This document shows, one piece after another, positions 16,502-26,378 of a stretch of 64,000 bases of DNA (the first letter of the stretch is position 1; every line of letters starts with the position of its first letter). A program made the translations under genes and the position numbers. Under the pieces are notes generated by a model. That model was not told the origin of the DNA. It saw nothing but the letters and a program-made list of their open reading frames with translations, and made no database searches. This stretch comes from RFSX01 sp964591455. Lineage in GTDB: Bacteria; Bacteroidota; Bacteroidia; Chitinophagales; Saprospiraceae. Where the stretch lies: NCBI GenBank assembly GCA_964591455.1, contig CAZQDZ010000017.1, positions 16,948-80,947 of the forward strand, given 5' to 3'.

Positions 16502-18709
16502 TTATTTTGGATATCTTTTAAATATATATAAGTGTGACGAAAAGTCACCTTTGTCCATGTAAGTTACATAATCATTCTCTTGGAATACCGAGACATGCGG
16601 AAGTGTAATCCCACTATACATTAGCTGATCTCCGGCATAGGACTCCTGATTAAGTTTGTAACTAGCTTTAGCGTCTAGGCCTTTAAGCTTTATCTGACGA
16701 AATGGTAGGTTTGGAGCAGAAAGGATGTGAAAATAAACTACAAAAATCTTCGAATGATCAGCTGTTTTATATTGCCAACATACTTCATTGTCATTTTTTC
16801 TGAGTCTATAAAAGTGACCACCAAGCATATCCTTCTGACTGGATTTAATAAAGTCGGTATATTTTTGTAGTTCTTGCTTGTGATTAACTAAGTCAGTTTC
16901 ATTCAATGATAAGCCTCTTGCTGCACTTAATACCCCTGCAAGGAATCTTGTTTTGAGAGAAGTGATTCTACCATTCTGATGATTAGGTGAGGGACCTATA
17001 TATGAGGCAAGCACTTCATTTGGTAATAAAAAAGAGGCGCCATGGATTATATCTAAGCGACCTATCGGATCACACATATCTGACGTCCAAGTTTGTGTCA
17101 TAAAAGAGAGCATGCCTAAATCACATCTATTGCCACCACTAGCACAATTTTCAAATATGATGTTAGGATATGTATCGGTTAGTCTGCTTATGAGATCATA
17201 TAGACCTAAGATGTAGCGATGTGCTACTTCGCCTTGTCTATTATCAGGAAGTCCTATGGATCCGATCTCTGTCATGGCTCTATTCATGTCCCATTTAACG
17301 TAGTCTATATCTCCACAAGAAAATAAATCACTCAGCGTACTGTAGAGATAGTCTACTACCGCTTGCTGAGAGAGATCGAGGGTGAGTTGATGCCGACCTA
17401 GAGAAGATTTTCTACCTGGTACTTGGATGACCCATTCGGGATGCTGCTTGTACAGATTACTTATAGGGCTTACCATTTCTGGTTCTACCCAGAGACCAAA
17501 TTTTAATCCTTTTGCTTTGACTTGTGCTGCTAACCATGGTATGCCTTCTGACATTTTTGACTTATCTTCTGACCAGTCACCTAAGGAGGTCGTATCGTCA
17601 TTGCGACCTTCAAACCAGCCATCATCCAATACAATCATATCAAGCCCTATCTCTAAGGCTCTGTCACCCAAAGCAAGCACCTTCTCTGAACTTACATCAA
17701 AGTAGCAAGCCTCCCATGTATTGAGGTAAGATGGTCTTGGTTTTTTCTTAAATCGTTCTGGGGTAATTCTATCTCGAATAAATTGGTGCCACAAATGACT
17801 CATCTCACTCAAGCCATTGGAAGAATATACGTGAAGAGCCTCAGGAGTGGAGAATGACTCGCCAGCATCTAGGTGCCACTTAAAATCAAAAGGATTAATA
17901 CCTGCTAGAACACGAACATCTTGGAATTCAGATTTTTCTACGGACATAGCAAAATTGCCACTATAGACAAGAGTGGTACCATATACTTGACCGTAATCCT
18001 CATTAGCTTCTTTTTCCATTATAGCTATAAAAGGAAAATGTGCAGCACTAGAGGCTCCTCTCGTGCTGTCTACAACAAATCTACCTGTAGGGATAGAAAA
18101 TCTTTCTACATTAAATTCTCTTGCCCAAGTGCCATGAAGATGCATCAGGTCATAGTCTCCTGAAGAAAAATTAAGCGCAGTAGAAGCCATGCCTTCAATG
18201 GATATGGGCTTTGCACTATTATTTGTAATCGACGCTGACTTTGCTAGCACGCCATAATTCTCATAGACCGTGTAGTGCAATTTGAGTTCCAGATCTAACA
18301 GGGTGTCTTCTAGAATGAGTGTCAATGTTTCTGATCCTCCTTCTCTGGCTGATGGTAGACCATAAAGTGAAGGTTTATGAGAAGAGATAATATGAGATTT
18401 ATATAAAAAGGAGAAAACTGAATTGCCATCTGCATTCCTTCCACTAAAAGCTGGCAATCTATAATCAGACCTTCCATAGAGTGGGTATTCTAAGGGTAGA
18501 CCATTGAGGTTAAGATTTTTGACACCTTCAAAATCAGAAGTCAGTGGGCGCAAAGTTAATTTGTGAGGGACTTGAGCATTAAATGGTGAAGCTAATTTTC
18601 TTCCAAAGTAGGTATGTTGAATGTGACCTTCTTTTGATACCTTTAAAAGATAATCAAACCATTTGTTAGATAGGGAGAAGATTTGGTTATTTTCGACAAT
18701 TACTGGCAT
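16502..18709 (-). CDS. Alpha-galactosidase, glycoside hydrolase family 36
   Basis: 735 residues, typical of GH36. It removes terminal alpha-galactose from melibiose or raffinose-type oligosaccharides. The N-terminal beta-supersandwich (~1-310) leads into a TIM barrel with IVLDDGWFEGRNDD, GLWVEPEM, the nucleophile in YVKWDMNR (Asp474), ENCASGGNRCDLGML, and the probable acid/base in WTSDMCDP (Asp544). There is no signal peptide, so it should be cytoplasmic. It is divergent from an SSS symporter, with a TAACAGGTTA site between them that recurs near the local regulator. It belongs to the galactoside locus running to galK. Confidence 0.95.
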   Translation of the reverse strand: MPVIVENNQIFSLSNKWFDYLLKVSKEGHIQHTYFGRKLASPFNAQVPHKLTLRPLTSDFEGVKNLNLNGLPLEYPLYGRSDYRLPAFSGRNADGNSVFSFLYKSHIISSHKPSLYGLPSAREGGSETLTLILEDTLLDLELKLHYTVYENYGVLAKSASITNNSAKPISIEGMASTALNFSSGDYDLMHLHGTWAREFNVERFSIPTGRFVVDSTRGASSAAHFPFIAIMEKEANEDYGQVYGTTLVYSGNFAMSVEKSEFQDVRVLAGINPFDFKWHLDAGESFSTPEALHVYSSNGLSEMSHLWHQFIRDRITPERFKKKPRPSYLNTWEACYFDVSSEKVLALGDRALEIGLDMIVLDDGWFEGRNDDTTSLGDWSEDKSKMSEGIPWLAAQVKAKGLKFGLWVEPEMVSPISNLYKQHPEWVIQVPGRKSSLGRHQLTLDLSQQAVVDYLYSTLSDLFSCGDIDYVKWDMNRAMTEIGSIGLPDNRQGEVAHRYILGLYDLISRLTDTYPNIIFENCASGGNRCDLGMLSFMTQTWTSDMCDPIGRLDIIHGASFLLPNEVLASYIGPSPNHQNGRITSLKTRFLAGVLSAARGLSLNETDLVNHKQELQKYTDFIKSSQKDMLGGHFYRLRKNDNEVCWQYKTADHSKIFVVYFHILSAPNLPFRQIKLKGLDAKASYKLNQESYAGDQLMYSGITLPHVSVFQENDYVTYMDKGDFSSHLYIFKRYPK

Positions 18710-18771
18710 TCTTATTTTAGATATATTTTTTCATCAATTTATGCGATAAAAAAAGCTAAGTAAATAAATTC

Positions 18772-18781
18772 TAACAGGTTA
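18772..18781. promoter_or_regulatory. Candidate operator TAACAGGTTA in the divergent GH36/symporter promoter region
   Basis: A perfect inverted repeat (TAAC-AG-GTTA) 32 bp before the symporter ATG. Its core AACAGGTT fits the AAYWGGTT pattern also seen at 20299, 20403 and 21597 (the last on the opposite strand). Assignment to the neighbouring GntR-type regulator is inference. Confidence 0.35.
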
Positions 18782-18812
18782 AAGCCTATTTTAATAATCA
18801 ATAAATTTCTTT

Positions 18813-20276
18813 ATGAAACTGCAAGCTACTCAAATCGCAGTATTCCTTGGATTAACTGCTCTCATTGCCTTAGTCACATATCTGTATTGCAGAGGGAAAA
18901 GAGGATCAGATAATGGAGAGAAAGAATACTTCTTAGCTGGTGGCGACTTGAAGTGGTACTTTGTTGCAGGATCAATCACTCTAACTAATCTTTCTACAGA
19001 TCAGTTAGTTGGGATGAATGGTAACCAGATGGCGCTGCTGGCATGGTGGGAGTTGGCTGCAGTGGCTGGATTACTTATGCTCACCTTCATATTTATACCT
19101 GTCTATTATAGATATAAATGTACAACGACAACAGAATTACTAGAGCGCAGATATAACAATCCTCACATAAGAGCACTGATATCGATGCTATTTCTTGCTG
19201 GAAATGTCTTTATATTCTTACCTGCAATCTTGTATGGAGGGTCATTATTTATGCAGCAAATGTTTGGCTTAGAAGACCTTAATATCTACTATATGGCTGT
19301 AGCTTTTGCCTTAGTAGGGACCGCTTATGCTGTCTTTGGAGGCCTCCGAGCAGTAGCAGTATCTGATACTTTTTCTGGCATCTTGTTATTGTCGCTAGCC
19401 ATATATGTTGTATGGATGGCTCTTAAAGCGATTAATTTTGATTTTTCTGGAATTCCTGCTGAGCGCCTTTCACTGATTGGTGGCTATGAATCTCCCATAC
19501 CTTTTGCCACCTTGTTTACAGGTATGATTTTTATACAGATGTTTTACTGGTCTACTAATCAGACCATTACACAGCGGGCAATGGCATCTCCATCAGTCAA
19601 AGAAGCTCAGAAAGGTATACTTGCTGCCGCCTTAATAAGGTTTCTTATAGTACCACCAATCATTGTCTTGCCTGGTATTATCTCTTACAAATTGTATGGT
19701 GAAATAACTAACAATAAAGCGTTTGGTATGATTGTCAGTGATTTATTACCGCAGGCACTAACTGGCGCTTTTGCGGCGGCTATTGCTGCGGCAGTTCTTA
19801 CAACTTTCAATTCTATATTAAATGCCTCTGCTGCACTATGGGTATGTGATGTCCATGAGACCTATATTAAAAAGAATCCTAATGTACCTCGTCTTACTTT
19901 TATAGTATCTGTGATTATGGTCATCTTAGCCTTCATAATGTTTCCAGTCTTCTTACACGCAGAGAATCTCATTAATCTAGTCCAAGAGCTTTATGGGTTC
20001 TTGTCTATGCCTATACTTGCGGCCTTTATGGTAGGCTTGTTGTTTAAAAATGTCGATGCTACAGCTGTTATTATTGCCGTAATACTAGGTGTCCTACTGT
20101 ATGCATTTTTCACGCGAGTATGGCCTATGTTACCGGGTGGAAACTACATTCATATGATGGCTATCACATTGATATTCAGTGTATTAATATCACTAATTAT
20201 TAATAAAGTGCTCTATGGAAAGACTGCAGTTTGGGATGCACACAATGTCTTCGGTCGCAATGCAGGATCTGCTTAA
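18813..20276 (+). CDS. Sodium/solute symporter, SSS family (SGLT-like)
   Basis: 487 residues with about 13 hydrophobic segments. SSS signatures include LAGGDLKWYFVAGSITLTNLS near residues 41-61, the AVFGGLRAVAVSDTFSG stretch, and conserved SNQTITQRAMASPSVKEAQKG in the centre. It should be an inner-membrane Na+-driven importer, probably of a galactoside or galactose given its divergent GH36 neighbour and the downstream regulator. It starts at the ATG at 18813. The substrate is inferred from context only. A second SSS symporter lies at 31803, so the locus has two uptake routes. Confidence 0.92.
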   Translation: MKLQATQIAVFLGLTALIALVTYLYCRGKRGSDNGEKEYFLAGGDLKWYFVAGSITLTNLSTDQLVGMNGNQMALLAWWELAAVAGLLMLTFIFIPVYYRYKCTTTTELLERRYNNPHIRALISMLFLAGNVFIFLPAILYGGSLFMQQMFGLEDLNIYYMAVAFALVGTAYAVFGGLRAVAVSDTFSGILLLSLAIYVVWMALKAINFDFSGIPAERLSLIGGYESPIPFATLFTGMIFIQMFYWSTNQTITQRAMASPSVKEAQKGILAAALIRFLIVPPIIVLPGIISYKLYGEITNNKAFGMIVSDLLPQALTGAFAAAIAAAVLTTFNSILNASAALWVCDVHETYIKKNPNVPRLTFIVSVIMVILAFIMFPVFLHAENLINLVQELYGFLSMPILAAFMVGLLFKNVDATAVIIAVILGVLLYAFFTRVWPMLPGGNYIHMMAITLIFSVLISLIINKVLYGKTAVWDAHNVFGRNAGSA

Positions 20277-20298
20277 ATCTCTCTTCTGAATTCATATA

Positions 20299-20306
20299 AA
20301 TTGGTT
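20299..20306. promoter_or_regulatory. Candidate operator half, AATTGGTT, upstream of the GntR-type regulator
   Basis: One of two AATTGGTT octamers in the 276-bp region before the regulator gene, in the context AAATTGGTTA. It resembles the sites at 18773 and 21597. The 276-bp region also carries AGTAT/AGTAC/AGTAT direct repeats just before the start codon. Confidence 0.25.
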
Positions 20307-20399
20307 ATTCCTTGTGCATTATCTAGATAATTGGGATAATTCGGAATATACTGAATGTCAATTTTTTCATCTGGTAGCCTTCGAACTTCTTAAGTAAGG

Positions 20400-20413
20400 T
20401 CTAATTGGTTAGA
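20400..20413. promoter_or_regulatory. Candidate operator TCTAATTGGTTAGA upstream of the GntR-type regulator
   Basis: The arms TCTAA and TTAGA are perfect complements around TTGG. The core AATTGGTT (20403-20410) matches the AAYWGGTT pattern shared by the three intergenic regions around this regulator. An autoregulatory role is inferred. Confidence 0.35.
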
Positions 20414-20552
20414 ATATTCAAGTCAAAATATTATTTCCTCTTAGCATAAATTAGAGTAATATATAATTGGCTCAACATTTACATGAAAAGTAAAATTTTA
20501 TTTAGCTTAGCGTAACGCAATAGTATAGTACAGTATAGTTCCTTATCGATGT

Positions 20553-21569
20553 ATGACAGATTTAATTAACCAAATAAGAATTCTCAATGATATTCCAGAT
20601 ATCACCAAGCATGAGAAGATTATTGAGGGAATCTGTAATAGTATAGAAGCTTCTTATCTAAATAAAGGAGATTCTATACCAAGCATCAATCAGTTATCTA
20701 GTGAGTTGGGTTTTGCAAGAGAAACAATTGTTAAAGCATACAATGAGCTCAAAGATAGAGGCATTGTCCAATCCAAAAGAGGGCTAGGTTATTTTGTAAC
20801 CAATGATGATGTGAAAGCTAAAATGAATATCGCATTGGTGATGTATGGATTCCAAACGTTCCAGCAGACATTCTATAATACACTGCGTAAATCGCTCTGC
20901 GCTAATTACAAAATCGATGTCTATTTTCATCATAACAACTTGGATGTATATAAGAGTATTCTGGAGAATATAAGGATGAAATATGGTGTCTATATTGTTG
21001 CGCCAATTCAAAAGGAAGATGGAGAAATATTTCTAAAGTCAATCCCACCTAAAAAATTATTGATTGTAGATAGATATCAATATTTAGGCGATCATATTGC
21101 CCATATAACTCAAGATTTTGAGGCTTCTCTAAATTCCATATTTAATGAGCTGACAATGCGGTTCAAGCGTTTTAAGAAAGTTGTTTTTTTCTTCAAAGAA
21201 GATTCAGATTATCCGATTGGAATCAGAGATACTTTTAGGGCATATTGCAGACGTGAGAACATAATATTAGAAGCACATGAGGAGTATGATATAAACTTGC
21301 TAGAGAAGAATGTAGCTTACTTCACAGTTGGAGATGGCGATTTGTGGAATCTTATCAAGGACGCTAAGGATGCAGGTTATTCTTTTGGAAAAGATATAGG
21401 TATCTTATCCCATAATGATTCTCCTGTGAAGTCATTTATAGTAGGCGGAATTACCACTTTCTCTACTGACTTTGAATTAATGGCGAAAAAAGCTGCAAAA
21501 TATATAGAAGCTAGGGTATTGGTAAAAGAAATAGTGCCTATTGAACTCATTTTACGCAATACCATATAA
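20553..21569 (+). CDS. GntR-family regulator with LacI/periplasmic-binding-like sensor domain
   Basis: 338 residues. The first ~80 are a GntR winged helix-turn-helix (GDSIPSINQLSSELGFARETIVKAY, then GIVQSKRGLGYFV). The rest (~90-338) resembles a periplasmic-binding/LacI-type ligand domain (KMNIALVMYGFQ, YIVAPIQKE, GDGDLWNLIKDA, DIGILSHNDSP), the AraR-like layout. It should sense a sugar in the cytoplasm and control the adjoining SusCD, glycosidase and symporter genes. It lies between the first symporter and susC. Inverted repeats with the AAYWGGTT core upstream of it and of susC are candidate binding sites. The ligand is unknown; galactose or a galactoside is a guess from context. Confidence 0.9.
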   Translation: MTDLINQIRILNDIPDITKHEKIIEGICNSIEASYLNKGDSIPSINQLSSELGFARETIVKAYNELKDRGIVQSKRGLGYFVTNDDVKAKMNIALVMYGFQTFQQTFYNTLRKSLCANYKIDVYFHHNNLDVYKSILENIRMKYGVYIVAPIQKEDGEIFLKSIPPKKLLIVDRYQYLGDHIAHITQDFEASLNSIFNELTMRFKRFKKVVFFFKEDSDYPIGIRDTFRAYCRRENIILEAHEEYDINLLEKNVAYFTVGDGDLWNLIKDAKDAGYSFGKDIGILSHNDSPVKSFIVGGITTFSTDFELMAKKAAKYIEARVLVKEIVPIELILRNTI

Positions 21570-21594
21570 GAAGATAAGTATGAAATTCAATTAT

Positions 21595-21606
21595 TAAACC
21601 AGTTTA
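21595..21606. promoter_or_regulatory. Candidate operator TAAACCAGTTTA upstream of susC
   Basis: A perfect 5+2+5 inverted repeat ending 20 bp before the susC ATG. The reverse strand reads AACTGGTT in the core, matching the motif seen at 18773, 20299 and 20403. The position would suit repression or activation of susC. Confidence 0.35.
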
Positions 21607-21626
21607 TTAATATAATTAAAATCACT

Positions 21627-24600
21627 ATGAAAATTTTACGACATCCTTTTCGGTTAACAAAACCGAAATGGGTACAAAAAATGATCACTTTAATGTTGCT
21701 TTTTATTACCTCATATGGAATCCAAGCTCAAGTAGTTTCTGGAGTAGTCCTGGATGAGAGTGGAAGCGGTGTTATAGGAGCCAATGTGCTTGTGCCTGGT
21801 TCTCAGATTGGGACCATCACGGACATAGATGGTTCATTCAGCCTTGATGTTCAAGGAGGCAATGAACTTGAGGTATCTTATTTGGGCTATAAGACCCAAA
21901 ATATTACTCTAAACGGCCAATCGCAGTTTAATATAGCTTTGATAAGCAATGCTCAGCTATTAGATGATATAGTTGTTATCGGCTATGGTACTCAGAAACG
22001 GAGTGATATTACAGGTGCAGTTTCCTCTATAGATGGTACAGAACTGGCGAACATTGTTACTAGTAATCCGACGACGGCACTACAAGGTAAACTGTCAGGA
22101 ATTCAGGTAGAAAATTTTGGAGGTCAGCCTGGAGCTGCAGCCAATGTATTTGTCAGAGGAATCGGTTCACTAACCAATTCTTTTCCACTTTATGTCGTGG
22201 ATGGCACCTTTGCCGAAAATATTAATTTTCTTAATCCTAACGACATAGAATCAATAGAGGTATTGAAAGATGCATCATCATCTGCTATATATGGAGCACG
22301 TGCATCTAATGGTGTGGTGCTCATCACTACCAAATTAGGAAATGATTCAGGTAGGACGAATGTTAAACTTAACCTTAGGTCGGGATTTGAGACTGCAAGT
22401 AAGAGACTGGACTTTTTGAATAGTGAACAATTCTTGGACTATAGAGATGACCTTGAAGCCAATGATGCCACTGGATTCCAGATAGACAGATCCAATTTTA
22501 TGGAAAATGGACAGCTTATCTTTACAGACTGGCAAGACGAGAGTTTTAATACAGGAGGACTCTATGATCTTGGATTTTCTGTAGATGGTGGTGGAGAAAA
22601 CTCTAGTTACTATATCTCTGCTAATTACTTCAATCAAGATGGAATCTTAGTCGGATCTGGATTTGAAAGATTTAATGTAAGGGGTAATAGTCAGTTTAAT
22701 CTTGGACGATTAGAAATAAGCCAGTCACTCGGGCTAACGCAGACTGAAACTCAGGAGAATGAGTACTTTGGATTTGAAGCGGCTACGGCGCCTATTTTGA
22801 GGCTCAATAATCCAGACAACTTAGGAGGCTTTGAAGCACCAGAGAGAGATTTGACAGGATTTGGAGGTCTTAACAATTTTGCTTTAGCTAGTTTGGAAGA
22901 GAACCTTAATACCCAAAGAAATCTACTAGGTAATATAAGTGCTGCATTTGAGATCGTAAAGGGATTGAAAGCTAAGATAAGCTTGGGTGCGGAGTATACT
23001 AATGGCTTTAGAGAAACTTTCCGTCCTACTTTCTTTATGAGTAGCACAGACGCAAGATTTAATGATAATCCTCAGAATGATCTTACACATGTAAGATCTG
23101 AATTTTTAAGAACACAGATAGAGCCAACTTTGTCTTATGAGAGAGAATCTGGCGCACACTCTTACGGTATTGTTCTAGGAACCAGTCGTATAATAACAAG
23201 ATTCGATGCACTTGGTACTTATGTAGGTAATTTGCCTTCTGATCAAATTAGAACTGTAGGTACAGCAGGGGTAGAAAACATCCTTAATTTTGCTGGATTT
23301 AGTGAAACGGATGCTTTGTTGTCTCAATTTGGAAGAATTAATTATGCTTATGATAGCAAATACCTTGTTACTGCTACTTTAAGAAGAGATGAATCTTCAA
23401 GATTTGCGGAAGGATTTAGATCAGATGTATTTCCTTCAATCTCAGTGGGTTGGAGAATTAGTAATGAAAACTTCTATAATCAAGATGGATTTATTTCGTC
23501 TCTTAAGTTTAGAGCAGGTTGGGGAGAGCTAGGTGCTCAAAATGTAGGAAATTACCTGTTTCAGTCTACTTTCGGCACGACGTCAGCAGCAGCATTTGGT
23601 AATGGAATCACTTCAGGATTTGCGCAGACTTCTGTAGCTAATACGAGTTTAAGATGGGAAACATCTACAACAACCAATTTAGGATTAGACTTTGAATTAT
23701 TACGTGGACAGTTTAGTGGATCTGTAGAGTATTATAGAAAAGATATAGATAATCTTTTAGTACCTGTACCAGTTCCCGCTTCCACTGGAACAAGCTTACC
23801 CATAACACAGAATGCAGGAGAATTACTAAACCAAGGTGTAGAATTTGATGTTAACTATAGGAAGGGAGAAGGCGCTTTCAAATTTGATATTGGATTTAAT
23901 CTAGGTACACAAAGTAGTGTATTAGATGCTTTACCTAATGAGTTTCCTGGACCTTCTGTCAATGAAGATTTACAAAGTGTAAATGTCTTCAGAGAAGGTG
24001 AAGCACCAGGATCATTCTTTGGATTTGAAGTGACAGGTATAGACCCAGCTAATGGTGAGTTCATCTTTGTAGATGAAGATGGAGAAGATGGACCAGATCT
24101 GAGAATACTGGGTAGTCCCGTACCAGATTTTACTTATGGTTTTAATTTTAATGGTTCATATCATAATTTCGATTTTGGCGTCTTCTTTAATGGCGTACAA
24201 GGAAATGAAATTTACAATCAAGCCAGAGCATTCAATACTTTGTTCCCAGATGGCAACAAACTTGTAGAGGTTCTGGATAGATGGACACCAGAGAATACCT
24301 CGGGATCATTCCCTAGAGCCTCGGCTGTTGGTATACCTCCAAGTTCATTTTTTGTGGAAGATGGGTCTTACTTAAGACTTAAGAACCTGAATGTTGGATA
24401 TAATATTGGAAATATACTTAATATAGAAGGTATAGAAGGCATCAGGGTTTCATTGACTGCTCAGAATTTATTTGTAATTACTGGATACTCAGGTTATGAT
24501 CCTGATGTAGCGTCTACAAATGGAGCAAGATCAAATGAAAATGATGGATTCTTTGGATTTAGACCACAAGTGAATGCTATAACAGGAAGGGGCATAGATA

Positions 24601-24656
24601 TTAGGGCTTACCCTAATTCTAGAAGTTTCCTTTTCGGTCTAGATTTTACTTTTTAA
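21627..24656 (+). CDS. susC: SusC/RagA-type TonB-dependent outer-membrane transporter
   Basis: 1009 residues. After a signal sequence (ending TSYGIQAQ, ~35) come a carboxypeptidase-D-regulatory-like domain (VSGVVLDESGSGVIGANV, ~36-115), a SusC plug with the family signature DDIVVIGYGTQKRSDITGAV, and a 22-strand barrel ending in aromatic-rich RSFLFGLDFTF. It would import oligosaccharides energised by TonB, paired with the SusD gene 19 bp downstream. The genomic setting (GH36, GH42, galK) points to a galactose-containing glycan or oligosaccharide. No extracytoplasmic glycanase is encoded nearby, which suggests small substrates. Confidence 0.95.
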   Translation: MKILRHPFRLTKPKWVQKMITLMLLFITSYGIQAQVVSGVVLDESGSGVIGANVLVPGSQIGTITDIDGSFSLDVQGGNELEVSYLGYKTQNITLNGQSQFNIALISNAQLLDDIVVIGYGTQKRSDITGAVSSIDGTELANIVTSNPTTALQGKLSGIQVENFGGQPGAAANVFVRGIGSLTNSFPLYVVDGTFAENINFLNPNDIESIEVLKDASSSAIYGARASNGVVLITTKLGNDSGRTNVKLNLRSGFETASKRLDFLNSEQFLDYRDDLEANDATGFQIDRSNFMENGQLIFTDWQDESFNTGGLYDLGFSVDGGGENSSYYISANYFNQDGILVGSGFERFNVRGNSQFNLGRLEISQSLGLTQTETQENEYFGFEAATAPILRLNNPDNLGGFEAPERDLTGFGGLNNFALASLEENLNTQRNLLGNISAAFEIVKGLKAKISLGAEYTNGFRETFRPTFFMSSTDARFNDNPQNDLTHVRSEFLRTQIEPTLSYERESGAHSYGIVLGTSRIITRFDALGTYVGNLPSDQIRTVGTAGVENILNFAGFSETDALLSQFGRINYAYDSKYLVTATLRRDESSRFAEGFRSDVFPSISVGWRISNENFYNQDGFISSLKFRAGWGELGAQNVGNYLFQSTFGTTSAAAFGNGITSGFAQTSVANTSLRWETSTTTNLGLDFELLRGQFSGSVEYYRKDIDNLLVPVPVPASTGTSLPITQNAGELLNQGVEFDVNYRKGEGAFKFDIGFNLGTQSSVLDALPNEFPGPSVNEDLQSVNVFREGEAPGSFFGFEVTGIDPANGEFIFVDEDGEDGPDLRILGSPVPDFTYGFNFNGSYHNFDFGVFFNGVQGNEIYNQARAFNTLFPDGNKLVEVLDRWTPENTSGSFPRASAVGIPPSSFFVEDGSYLRLKNLNVGYNIGNILNIEGIEGIRVSLTAQNLFVITGYSGYDPDVASTNGARSNENDGFFGFRPQVNAITGRGIDIRAYPNSRSFLFGLDFTF

Positions 24657-24675
24657 ACTATTAATTTAAAGTCTT

Positions 24676-26286
24676 ATGAAATTTAAAATAATATTATTTG
24701 GATTAATAGCAGCAAGTCTGTTATTGCCTATCAGTTGTAGTAATGATGTTTTGGATCAAGTAAATCCTAACGAAATATCTACCTTATCTTTTTGGAGAAA
24801 TGAAGCGGATGCTAGACTTGCAGTTAATGGGATGTATCATCCATTTACAGGGACTTTTCACTGGGGTAGAATTACCCATGTAGGTGCTTTACTAAGAACA
24901 GATGCAATGAATATTCTTCCTAATGGAAGTAACACTGCAATGTCTACTTTTGATGGAGAGCCAGGCATATCGAGATGGGCCATAGAACCTTACCAGGAAA
25001 GTTATGCCGTAATATTCCGTGCCAATTCTATTTTGGAAAATGTCAATAGTGAAAATGTACCTGACGAGGCGGCTAGGAATAGTATTCTAGGACAAGCTTT
25101 CTTTTTCAGAGCATTCACCTATTTTTATTTAACTAATGTTTATGGAGATATTCCATTGGTCACGAGTACGCCTGATTTGACTAATGACGATGATGTATTC
25201 CCTGGACAATCAGGAAGAAGTGCGATATGGGATCTTATTGTCAGTGATTTAGCGCAAGCTGAGAGTATGTTGCCAGAACAGTGGACTGGAGAAGACCTCG
25301 GAAGACCAACTCGATTTAGTGCAGCTGCAATGAGAGGAAAGAGTTTATTATATAGAAGTGGCTTGTTAGGGGAAGATAATTTTGCTGAAGCAGCTTCTGC
25401 GTTTATGACGGTAGTTAATAGTGGAAACTTTAGCTTATTACCTCTAAGCCAGTATAGCGATAACTTTACCCAAGTCAATGAGAATAACTCAGAATCTATA
25501 TTTGAATTGCAATACCACCCGATTGGTAACGGTAATTTCGTATGGGGAAGAGACATACCGCTATCTGGAACTCAAGGAAATTTTGTCATAGAATATGCAC
25601 CACCTACTCAAAGTCCTGACCAAGGACATGTTATTAATCCTTGGGTAAGAGAAATCTTTGATGCCAATGGAGATACAGGTAGGAGAAATGCTACAATAGC
25701 ATTCGATTATCCAGGAGCTACAGTAAATGCTGGTATAGCCTTTAATGAAGGCATGGCTGGAGACATAGACATAGTCAATGCACTGGTGGCATCCAATCCT
25801 GCAAACGAAGGTCTGGAGCCGATATTTTCTAGAAAGTACTCTGGTCTTGAATTACCAGTCGGTGGCACAGGATTCTTAGGTGATGACTATGGACCTAACT
25901 GGCGTATAATCAGATACTCTGATGTCCTTCTTATGCTAGCTGAAGCACTTAATTCAAATGGGCAAACTGCTGATGCTGAGACTTTCATAAATATGGTGAG
26001 AAGTAGAGCTGAGATCTCTGCATTGTCAGGATTGAGCCAAGCAGAAATGGGACAGGCAATCATCAATGAAAGAGTAATGGAGCTTACAGGAGAAGGTCAC
26101 AGGTTCTTTGATCTTGTAAGATGGGGATTAGCAGATAGATATCTAGGTGCTAATTCTGCACATCCTGGTCCACATCCTAAATCTATATCGGGTGGTGTTT
26201 TTTCCGCAGGAAGAGATGAACTCGTCTGGATACCAAGAGCAGAAATATTAGCAAATCCAAACTTAGTCCAAAACCCAGGATACTAA
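24676..26286 (+). CDS. susD: SusD/RagB-type glycan-binding outer-membrane lipoprotein
   Basis: 536 residues. A lipoprotein signal ends at LLPISC (lipid Cys21), followed by the SusD N-terminal region (TLSFWRNEADARLAVNGMY), tetratricopeptide-like helices, and the typical C-terminus (RVMELTGEGHRFFDLVRWG, then NPGY). It should sit on the outer face of the outer membrane as the lid of the SusC transporter. It follows susC by 19 bp and is followed by a strong hairpin terminator, so susCD probably forms one transcript. Confidence 0.95.
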   Translation: MKFKIILFGLIAASLLLPISCSNDVLDQVNPNEISTLSFWRNEADARLAVNGMYHPFTGTFHWGRITHVGALLRTDAMNILPNGSNTAMSTFDGEPGISRWAIEPYQESYAVIFRANSILENVNSENVPDEAARNSILGQAFFFRAFTYFYLTNVYGDIPLVTSTPDLTNDDDVFPGQSGRSAIWDLIVSDLAQAESMLPEQWTGEDLGRPTRFSAAAMRGKSLLYRSGLLGEDNFAEAASAFMTVVNSGNFSLLPLSQYSDNFTQVNENNSESIFELQYHPIGNGNFVWGRDIPLSGTQGNFVIEYAPPTQSPDQGHVINPWVREIFDANGDTGRRNATIAFDYPGATVNAGIAFNEGMAGDIDIVNALVASNPANEGLEPIFSRKYSGLELPVGGTGFLGDDYGPNWRIIRYSDVLLMLAEALNSNGQTADAETFINMVRSRAEISALSGLSQAEMGQAIINERVMELTGEGHRFFDLVRWGLADRYLGANSAHPGPHPKSISGGVFSAGRDELVWIPRAEILANPNLVQNPGY

Positions 26287-26305
26287 AGTTTTTTCATAGT
26301 TTTTT

Positions 26306-26338
26306 ATCACCTCGTGGAATGTAATTTCACGAGGTGAT
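26306..26338 (+). terminator. Intrinsic terminator after susD
   Basis: An 11-bp perfect stem (ATCACCTCGTG at 26306-26316 with CACGAGGTGAT at 26328-26338) is followed by a run of T. It lies 20 bp after the susD stop and just before the next gene, so the lipoprotein gene at 26379 probably has its own promoter or depends on read-through. Confidence 0.85.
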
Positions 26339-26378
26339 TTTTTTATTTATTGTAGCATCTTACTTTTATCTCTTAGTT

